In this document: piece by piece, positions 58,237 to 64,000 of the stretch
Numbering within the stretch: the first letter of the stretch is position 1
How the letters are laid out: every line of letters starts with the position of its first letter
NCBI RefSeq assembly: GCF_003984625.1
Contig: NZ_RWKH01000014.1
Coordinates: forward strand, 1 to 64,000
Origin: Variovorax sp. DXTD-1
GTDB lineage: Bacteria; Pseudomonadota; Gammaproteobacteria; Burkholderiales; Burkholderiaceae_C
Direction of reading: 5' to 3'
Length of the DNA stretch: 64,000 nt
Position numbers and translations under genes: made by a program
The notes under the pieces: generated by a model
Seen by the model: the letters and a program-made list of their open reading frames with translations, nothing else
Told to the model about the DNA's origin: nothing
Databases searched by the model: none

Positions 58237-58644
58237 TCAGGCCGTCTTGGCCGTTTTGGCCGTCCTTTGGGCTTTGGCCAGTGCCGCGCGGCCCTTTTTC
58301 TCGTGCTCGCGCACTTCGGCCAGGTTGGCCTGCAGTTCGGCGAGCTGCTCTTCCAGCTGGGCGCGGTGCGCGCCCAGCACGCCGAGAAACTTCTGCAGCT
58401 GCGCCACGGTGTCGCGCGGGCTGTCGTACATGTCGAGGATGTCCTTGGCCTCGGTCAGGCTCAGGCCAAGGCGCTTGGCCCGCAATGTGAGCGTGAGCCG
58501 CGCCCGGTCGCGCGCGCTGTAGATGCGCTGCATGCCGGCCCGCTCCGGTGTGAGCAGCCCCATGTCTTCATAGAAGCGGATGGCGCGCGTCGTGAGGTCG
58601 AACTCCTTCGCGAGCTGGCTGATGGTGAAGGTCGGCGCAGGCAT
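58237..58644 (-). CDS. MerR-family transcriptional regulator, LiuR-like
   Basis: 135 aa. The N-terminal winged helix FTISQLAKEFDLTTRAIRFYEDMGLLTPER is followed by RLGLSLTEAKDILDMYD and a coiled coil, then a Lys/Ala-rich tail. No metal-binding Cys is seen. It resembles the LiuR group of MerR proteins that control branched-chain acid and fatty acid degradation. A perfect 20-bp palindrome lies 94 bases upstream, shared with the divergent MBL-fold gene. Confidence 0.87.
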   Translation of the reverse strand: MPAPTFTISQLAKEFDLTTRAIRFYEDMGLLTPERAGMQRIYSARDRARLTLTLRAKRLGLSLTEAKDILDMYDSPRDTVAQLQKFLGVLGAHRAQLEEQLAELQANLAEVREHEKKGRAALAKAQRTAKTAKTA

Positions 58645-58737
58645 GTGGCTGAAATCGGTCGAAAAGCCGTCTGGAGGGGCGTTGCGATGGCGACAGCAGG
58701 TTTGCCCCGGTCTCCCTACAATGATGCCCTTAACCCA

Positions 58738-58757
58738 TGACGTTTACGTAAACGTCA
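58738..58757. promoter_or_regulatory. perfect 20-bp palindrome, proposed MerR operator
   Basis: TGACGTTTACGTAAACGTCA is a perfect palindrome seven bases before the ATG of the MBL-fold gene, and on the reverse strand TTGACG at its edge could be part of the regulator's own promoter. Palindromes with TTTACGT/ACGTAAA cores are, from memory, typical for LiuR-type MerR regulators. No Shine-Dalgarno fits between palindrome and ATG. Confidence 0.75.
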
Positions 58758-58764
58758 ATCTTAC

Positions 58765-59835
58765 ATGAACCTCCTCGAACGCGAACTCCACTACCCCTTG
58801 GGCGACACCCTGCCCGCCCCCGGCGAAGTACTGGAAGTCGCGCCGGGCGTGCGCTGGATCCGCATGCGGCTGCCATTCGCGCTCGACCACATCAACCTCT
58901 GGCTGCTGCGCGACAGCCTCGACGGGGTCGAGGGCTGGACGGTAGTCGACTGCTGCATTGCGCATGACGAAGCCCGTGCGCAGTGGGAACGCGTGTTCGA
59001 AACGCAACTGCAGGGCCTGCCGGTCCTGCGCGTGATCGTCACGCACATGCACCCCGACCACATCGGCCTGGCCGACTGGCTGTGCAAGCGCTGGAGCGCG
59101 CCGCTGTGGATCAGCTCGACCGACTACCACGTGGCCCGCGTGCTCACCTCCGCCGGCGACACGCTGGCCGGCGGCGACGCGGCGGCCAACTTCTTTGCGT
59201 CGCACGGCCTGACCGACCCGGAGGCCGTGGCCAAGATTCGCGCCCGCACCAACTACTACGCCAACATGGTGCCTTCGGTGCCCGAGCGCTTCACGCGCAT
59301 GATGGACGGCGACACGGTATCGATCAACGGCCACGCCTGGCGCTGCATCAGCGGCTACGGCCATGCGCCCGAACACATTGCCCTCTACTGCGACGAACTG
59401 AAGCTGCTGCTGGGCGGCGACATGATGCTGCCGCGCATTTCCACCAACGTGAGCGTGCACTCGGGCGAGCCGGAAGCCAACTCGCTGCGGCTTTTCCTGG
59501 ACAGCATCGACAAGTTCAAGGCGTTGCCGGCCGACACGCTGGGCCTGCCTTCGCATGGCAAGCCGTTCACCGGCATTCACCGCCGTGTGGACCAGTTGCA
59601 GGAGCACCACCGCGACCGCCTGGCCGAACTGCTCGAAGCCTGCACCGCCCGCCCGCTGACCGCCGCCGAGGGCCTGCCCATCCTGTTCAAGCGCGAACTC
59701 GACCTGCACCAGATGACCTTTGCCATGGGCGAGACCGTGGCGCACCTGCACCTGCTGTGGTTCTCGGGCCAGCTCAGGCGCGAACTGGGGTCGGACGGCA
59801 TCTACCGCTTCGGAGCCCGCAGCGCCGCAGCGTAG
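58765..59835 (+). CDS. metallo-beta-lactamase-fold hydrolase
   Basis: 356 aa. THMHPDHIGLADWL is the HxHxDH metal motif; GHAPEHIALY, LLGGDMML and SHGKPFTGI give the other ligands. A C-terminal helical domain of about 80 residues follows, as in a group often found with acyl-CoA metabolism genes. It is probably a thioesterase or another ester hydrolase. The operator position suggests control by the divergent MerR regulator. Substrate unknown. Confidence 0.87.
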   Translation: MNLLERELHYPLGDTLPAPGEVLEVAPGVRWIRMRLPFALDHINLWLLRDSLDGVEGWTVVDCCIAHDEARAQWERVFETQLQGLPVLRVIVTHMHPDHIGLADWLCKRWSAPLWISSTDYHVARVLTSAGDTLAGGDAAANFFASHGLTDPEAVAKIRARTNYYANMVPSVPERFTRMMDGDTVSINGHAWRCISGYGHAPEHIALYCDELKLLLGGDMMLPRISTNVSVHSGEPEANSLRLFLDSIDKFKALPADTLGLPSHGKPFTGIHRRVDQLQEHHRDRLAELLEACTARPLTAAEGLPILFKRELDLHQMTFAMGETVAHLHLLWFSGQLRRELGSDGIYRFGARSAAA

Positions 59836-59852
59836 GGATTTAGACTCGCCGG

Positions 59853-61163
59853 ATGGACACGCTGGCTGAGCTGCGCGCCGGCCGGCTGGCTGGCGCCAAA
59901 CGAATCGATCTCTCGTGCGGACTCACGGAGTTTCCGCGCGAAATTTATGACCTGGCGGATTCGCTCGAGGTCTTGAACCTTTCGGGCAACGCGCTCGATG
60001 CGCTGCCCGACGATCTTGGCCGGCTGCACCGCCTGCGCGTGCTGTTCTGCTCCGACAACCGCTTCACGCAGTTGCCCGAATCGATCGGCCGATGCCAGGA
60101 ACTGGAGATGGTCGGCTTCAAGGCCAACCGCATCCGCACCGTGCCCACCGCGGCGCTGCAATTGCCCTTGTTGCGCTGGCTGATCCTGACGGACAACCAG
60201 GTCGAGACGATGCCCGAGTCGGTCGGCCAATGCACGCGAATGCAGAAGCTCATGCTCGCCGGCAATCGACTGTGCGCGCTGCCGGAATCTCTGGCGGCCT
60301 GCAGCGAGCTCGAGATGCTGCGCACCTCCGCCAATCGCTTCGATGTGCTGCCCGAGTTGGTGTTTTCGCTGCCGCGACTTTCGTGGCTGGCAGGCGCTGG
60401 CAATCCTTACGATGCACGAGTCGAAGATGCCGCCATTGCCGCGCAATCGGTGCCGCGCGTCCACTGGCGCGAACTGGCACTGGGCGAAAAGCTCGGCGAA
60501 GGCGCCTCGGGGGTGATCTACCAGGCGACGCTCGGCACGACGTCGAAGCCCGTGGCCGTCAAGCTGTTCAAGGGCGCGGTGACGAGCGACGGCTGGCCGC
60601 ACAGCGAAATGGCTGCGAGTATCGCAGCCGGCGTGCATCCGACATTGATTGCCGCGCAAAGCCGTATCGACGGTCACCCGGAAGGCACCGAAGGCCTCGT
60701 CATGGCGCTGGTGGATCCATCTTTCCGCACGCTCGCGGGCCCGCCCAGCCTGGCTTCGTGCACGCGCGACGTCTATGCGGCCGATGCGCAATGGACTTCC
60801 GGCGTGGCTCTGGGCATTGCGCGCGACATTGCTTCGGCCATGCGGCATCTGCATGCGCGCTGCATTCTTCATGGCGACCTCTACGCGCACAACATCCTGT
60901 GGAGGGCGCAGGGCGGCGGGTTGCTTGGCGACTTTGGCGCGGCGTGGATGACGGACGCGCTCGATCCGGTGCAGATCGAAGCCTTGCAACGGCTGGAGAT
61001 GCGCGCCTTTGGCTGCCTGCTGGAAGAGCTGCTCGACCGCTGCAGCGATGCCCCGCCCGAGGCCATGATGGCATTGAAAGACCGCTGCATGCAGCCCGAC
61101 ATTGCCGCGCGGCCGTCGTTCGCCGAGGCGCTGTCGCTGCTCCAGGGCGAGCTCTCGCAATGA
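59853..61163 (+). CDS. leucine-rich-repeat protein with a eukaryotic-like protein kinase domain
   Basis: 436 aa. Residues about 15-200 hold some eight leucine-rich repeats (LEVLNLSGNALDALPDDLGRL, LRWLILTDNQVETMPESVGQC). The kinase domain starts near 205: G-loop LGEGASGVIYQA (213), VAVKLFK with Lys237, HGDLYAHN with Asp342 and GDFGAAW with Asp360, so catalysis appears intact though the lobe is short. No membrane helix: cytoplasmic. Its stop overlaps the pseudouridine synthase start (ATGA). Substrates unknown. Confidence 0.88.
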   Translation: MDTLAELRAGRLAGAKRIDLSCGLTEFPREIYDLADSLEVLNLSGNALDALPDDLGRLHRLRVLFCSDNRFTQLPESIGRCQELEMVGFKANRIRTVPTAALQLPLLRWLILTDNQVETMPESVGQCTRMQKLMLAGNRLCALPESLAACSELEMLRTSANRFDVLPELVFSLPRLSWLAGAGNPYDARVEDAAIAAQSVPRVHWRELALGEKLGEGASGVIYQATLGTTSKPVAVKLFKGAVTSDGWPHSEMAASIAAGVHPTLIAAQSRIDGHPEGTEGLVMALVDPSFRTLAGPPSLASCTRDVYAADAQWTSGVALGIARDIASAMRHLHARCILHGDLYAHNILWRAQGGGLLGDFGAAWMTDALDPVQIEALQRLEMRAFGCLLEELLDRCSDAPPEAMMALKDRCMQPDIAARPSFAEALSLLQGELSQ

Positions 61164-62071
61164 CGAGCCCGCGCTTGCCGCTGCCCACGCGCGATGGGGT
61201 CGGCCCGAGCTGCGTCGGCCTGCCGCAAGGCCACTGGCCCACCATCGTCGATTTTTTGATCGCACGCTTTCCGGCGATCTCGCGCGAGACGTGGATGGCC
61301 CGCATCGAGGCCGGTGACGTGATCGACGAGCACGGCGTGCCCGTGACCGCGCAGCGCCGCTACCAGGCGCCGCTGCGCGTGTACTACTACCGCACGCTCG
61401 ACGCTGAGGTGCGCATTCCGTTCGACGAGCAGGTGCTGTTCCAGGACGACCAGCTCGTGGTGGTGGACAAGCCGCCCTTCCTGCCCGTGACGCCCACCGG
61501 CAAGTACCTGCAGGAAAGCCTGCTGGTGCGGCTCAAGCGCAAGCTGAAGCTCGACGACCTGGTGCCGCTGCACCGCATCGACCGCAGCACGGCGGGGCTG
61601 GTGCTCTTTTCGATACGCCCCGAAACCCGCGGCGCCTACCAGGCCATGTTTCCCGAGCGGCGCATCGCCAAGCACTACGAGGCAGTGGTGCCGTGGCAGC
61701 CGGGCGTGTCGTCGGTGCCCGGCACTTACCGCAGCCGGCTGGTCGACGATGAGCATTTCATGCGCGTGAAAGAAGAAGCCGGCGAGCCCAATTCGGAAAC
61801 GCGCATCGCCGTGGAAGAGGCGGCCGACGGCTACGCGCTGCTGAAGCTTTCGCCGGTGACCGGCCGCAAGCACCAGTTGCGGGTGCACTGCATGGCGCTG
61901 GGCATGCCGATCGTCAACGACCCGATCTACCCCACACTCCTGCCGCCCGACAGCGACGACTTCGACAAGCCCTTGCAGCTGCTGGCCAAGTCGGTGGCGT
62001 TTCAAGACCCCGTGAGCGGCGAATTGCGCAGCTTCACGAGCCCCCGGAGCCTGGCCCTGCCGCCAAGGTGA
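61160..62071 (+). CDS. RluA-family pseudouridine synthase
   Basis: 303 aa. HRIDRSTAGLVLF carries the catalytic Asp; LVVVDKPPFLPVTPTG and GRKHQLRVHCMALGMPIVNDPIY are the other conserved blocks. The N-terminal region acts like an S4-type start. It should isomerise uridines in rRNA or tRNA. It is translationally coupled to the kinase gene (four-base overlap). Confidence 0.9.
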   Translation: MTSPRLPLPTRDGVGPSCVGLPQGHWPTIVDFLIARFPAISRETWMARIEAGDVIDEHGVPVTAQRRYQAPLRVYYYRTLDAEVRIPFDEQVLFQDDQLVVVDKPPFLPVTPTGKYLQESLLVRLKRKLKLDDLVPLHRIDRSTAGLVLFSIRPETRGAYQAMFPERRIAKHYEAVVPWQPGVSSVPGTYRSRLVDDEHFMRVKEEAGEPNSETRIAVEEAADGYALLKLSPVTGRKHQLRVHCMALGMPIVNDPIYPTLLPPDSDDFDKPLQLLAKSVAFQDPVSGELRSFTSPRSLALPPR

Positions 62072-62146
62072 CGCGCTGCGCGCACGCGGCGCACTAAGCT
62101 CGTTTCCTGAAATCTTTCGTCATTTCATTCAGGAGACACCTGCACC

Positions 62147-62917
62147 ATGGACACCACCCAACTCTTCTCGCTGAAGGGCCGCAGCGCCTTGATCACCGGC
62201 GGCTCGCGCGGCATCGGCCGCATGATCGCCGAGGGCTTTCTGGCCCAGGGCGCGCGCGTGTACATCTCAGCCCGCAAGGCCGCGCCCTGCGATCAGACGG
62301 CCAAGGAGCTTTCGGCCTTCGGGCAATGCGTATCTTTGCCGGCCGACGTGTCGACGCTGGAAGGTGCGCAGGCGCTGGTCGATGCGTATGCCAAGCATGA
62401 AGACTCGCTCGACATCCTGGTCAACAACGCCGGCGCGGCCTGGGGCGCACCGTACGACGAGTTTCCCGAGAGCGGCTGGGACAAGGTGGTGGACCTGAAC
62501 CTGAAAACACCCTTCTTCCTGACCAAGGCGCTGACGCCGATGCTCAAGAAGGCTGCGACCGATCACCTGGCGAAGGTGATCAACATCGCGTCCATCGACG
62601 GCATCTCGGTGAACCCGCAGGAAACGTATTCGTATGCGGCCAGCAAGGCCGGGCTGATCCAGCTGACGCGGCGCATGGCACTGCGCCTTGCGCAAGACCG
62701 GATCGTGGTGAGCGCGATCGCGCCGGGCGCGTTCGCTTCCGACATGAACAAGGACGCGCGCGACCACGGCGACGAGGTCAAGGGCCGCATTCCCGCGGGC
62801 CGCATCGGCACGCCGGAAGACATGGCCGGCGCCGCCATCTATCTTGCCTCGCGCGCCGGCGACTACGTGATGGGTTCCACGCTGGTGGTCGACGGCGGCG
62901 TGACGCACGCGCGCTGA
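62147..62917 (+). CDS. short-chain dehydrogenase/reductase
   Basis: 256 aa. Cofactor motif GGSRGIG (residues 18-24), NNAG, and the Ser-Tyr-Lys set in NIASIDG and YSYAASKAG are complete. It resembles SDRs annotated as gluconate or 3-oxoacyl reductases (RhlG-like). AGGAG precedes the ATG. Substrate unknown. Confidence 0.88.
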   Translation: MDTTQLFSLKGRSALITGGSRGIGRMIAEGFLAQGARVYISARKAAPCDQTAKELSAFGQCVSLPADVSTLEGAQALVDAYAKHEDSLDILVNNAGAAWGAPYDEFPESGWDKVVDLNLKTPFFLTKALTPMLKKAATDHLAKVINIASIDGISVNPQETYSYAASKAGLIQLTRRMALRLAQDRIVVSAIAPGAFASDMNKDARDHGDEVKGRIPAGRIGTPEDMAGAAIYLASRAGDYVMGSTLVVDGGVTHAR

Positions 62918-62946
62918 GCGCCTGAAGCGCCCACGCGGCGGCCACC

Positions 62947-64000
62947 TCAGTGGTTGTCGCGCGGCACGCCGAAGGTGGCGTGGATCTTCTGGTACTTCAC
63001 CGCGGGCTTGAGCACCATGCCCTCGGAGAGCTCGTCGACCACCGCACGCTGGATCTCCTGCCACGGCGTCTGGCTCGGCGGGTACGGGTAGCCGCCCGAG
63101 GCCTCGAGCTTCTGGCGGCGCTTGGCCAGTTCTTCGTCGGACACCAGCATGTTGGCCGTGCGCTTCTTCAGGTCGATGCGCACGCGGTCCCCCGTCTTCA
63201 AGAGCGCCAGCGCACCGCCGGTCGCGGCCTCGGGCGAGGCGTTCAGGATCGACGGCGAGCCCGACGTGCCCGACTGCCGCCCGTCGCCGATGCAAGGCAG
63301 CGCGGTGATGCCCTTCTTCAGCAGGTAGGCCGGCGCGCGCATATTCACGACCTCGGCCGCACCGGGGTAGCCCACCGGCCCCACGCCGCGCATGAACAGG
63401 ATGCTGTGCGCATCGATCTTCATCTTCGGATCGTCGATGCGACGATGGTAGTCCTCGGGCCCGTCGAACACCACGGCCGTGCCTTCGAAGGCCATCGGGT
63501 CGGCCGGGTTCTCCAGGTAGCGGCTGTGAAACTCGGGCGTGATCACGCTGGTCTTCATGATCGCGGAGTCGAACAGGTTGCCGCTGAAGTCGAGGAAGCC
63601 CGCGTTCTTCATCATCGGCTTGGCGTACGGGAAGATCACCCTGCGGTCTTCGGTGAACCGGCCTTCGCAGTTCTCGATGATGCTCTTGCCGTTGGCCGTG
63701 AGCGCCGGCTGGATCTTCCCCTTGGCGATCAGCTCGGCCACCACGGCGGGCACGCCGCCTGCGCGGTAGTAGTCCTCGCCCAGGTACTCACCGGCCGGCT
63801 GCAGGTTGACCAGCAGCGGCACCTTGTAGCCGTGCTTTTCCCAGTCGCCGGTGGTCAGCGGCACGCCGATGTGGCGCGCGATGGCGTTCAGGTGGATGGG
63901 CGCATTGGTCGAGCCGCCGATGGCCGAGTTCACGACGATCGCGTTCTCGAAGGCCGCGCGCGTCATGATGTCCGAGGGCTTCAGGTCTTCGCGCACCATC
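62947..64000 (-). CDS. IlvD/Edd family dehydratase, 3' part (5' end outside the window)
   Basis: At least 350 aa of the C-terminal part. [34 protein letters not shown] and [35 protein letters not shown] identify an Fe-S dehydratase; the last block is closer to L-arabonate/D-xylonate dehydratases than to IlvD of isoleucine synthesis. It would dehydrate a sugar acid to its 2-keto-3-deoxy product. The reading frame continues past the window end, so the start is not seen. Confidence 0.9.
   Translation of the reverse strand, partial: MVREDLKPSDIMTRAAFENAIVVNSAIGGSTNAPIHLNAIARHIGVPLTTGDWEKHGYKVPLLVNLQPAGEYLGEDYYRAGGVPAVVAELIAKGKIQPALTANGKSIIENCEGRFTEDRRVIFPYAKPMMKNAGFLDFSGNLFDSAIMKTSVITPEFHSRYLENPADPMAFEGTAVVFDGPEDYHRRIDDPKMKIDAHSILFMRGVGPVGYPGAAEVVNMRAPAYLLKKGITALPCIGDGRQSGTSGSPSILNASPEAATGGALALLKTGDRVRIDLKKRTANMLVSDEELAKRRQKLEASGGYPYPPSQTPWQEIQRAVVDELSEGMVLKPAVKYQKIHATFGVPRDNH

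Overview
The window looks like chromosomal DNA of a Comamonadaceae betaproteobacterium, most likely Variovorax or a close relative. The evidence is the high GC content, a phasin gene, tripartite-tricarboxylate (Bug-type) receptors, an S-adenosylhomocysteine riboswitch before ahcY, a leucine/isovalerate (liu) cluster with an extra membrane gene, and GC-rich dispersed repeats of a kind I associate with that family. I see no rRNA, tRNA, CRISPR, transposase or phage genes. The genus is inferred from gene content, not from a marker gene.

Layout. 0-4 kb: a reverse-strand activated-methyl-cycle operon (ahcY, tlyA, metF, then an rlpA-like lipoprotein) under an SAH riboswitch. 4.1-9.1 kb: phasin and two secreted lipoproteins of lower GC. 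9.2-15 kb: prfC with a HAD phosphatase, a Bug receptor, and an acetylpolyamine amidohydrolase-like gene with an ornithine cyclodeaminase-like gene. 15-20.9 kb: a double-length UvrA of 1949 residues with four ABC modules. 21-25.4 kb: two paralogous type 1 periplasmic binding proteins, a small membrane protein and a metabolite:H+ symporter.

25.6-32.8 kb: a long reverse-strand gene set headed by an IclR regulator (cupin, Bug receptor, CaiB/BaiF CoA-transferase, acyl-CoA dehydrogenase, HMG-CoA lyase, YbaK, DUF1289, HCCA-isomerase-like). 34.2-43.9 kb: the liu cluster (isovaleryl-CoA dehydrogenase, acyl-CoA ligase, methylcrotonyl-CoA carboxylase beta and alpha, methylglutaconyl-CoA hydratase, DUF4126) with a divergent AraC-type regulator. 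The HMG-CoA lyase that completes leucine breakdown lies 7 kb away. Its upstream region and the liuA/araC intergenic region share a pair of 16-bp direct repeats spaced 21 bp, so one regulator may join the two loci.

44-58.6 kb: thioredoxin-like, HAD, thiC under a TPP riboswitch, YchJ, a LuxR-type regulator, secreted amidase, metallophosphoesterase, acyl-CoA dehydrogenase, M20 peptidase, thiolase, aceK, carbonic anhydrase and a MerR regulator. 58.7-64 kb: a metallo-beta-lactamase-fold gene behind a perfect 20-bp palindrome, a leucine-rich-repeat protein kinase coupled to a pseudouridine synthase, an SDR, and the 3' part of an IlvD/Edd dehydratase that runs off the window.

The most unusual signals are repeat-derived, in-frame peptide insertions in two conserved enzymes (UvrA and the biotin-carboxylase subunit of methylcrotonyl-CoA carboxylase), a two-copy 250-bp palindromic element, the fused UvrA, and the proposed AraC-type operator pairs.
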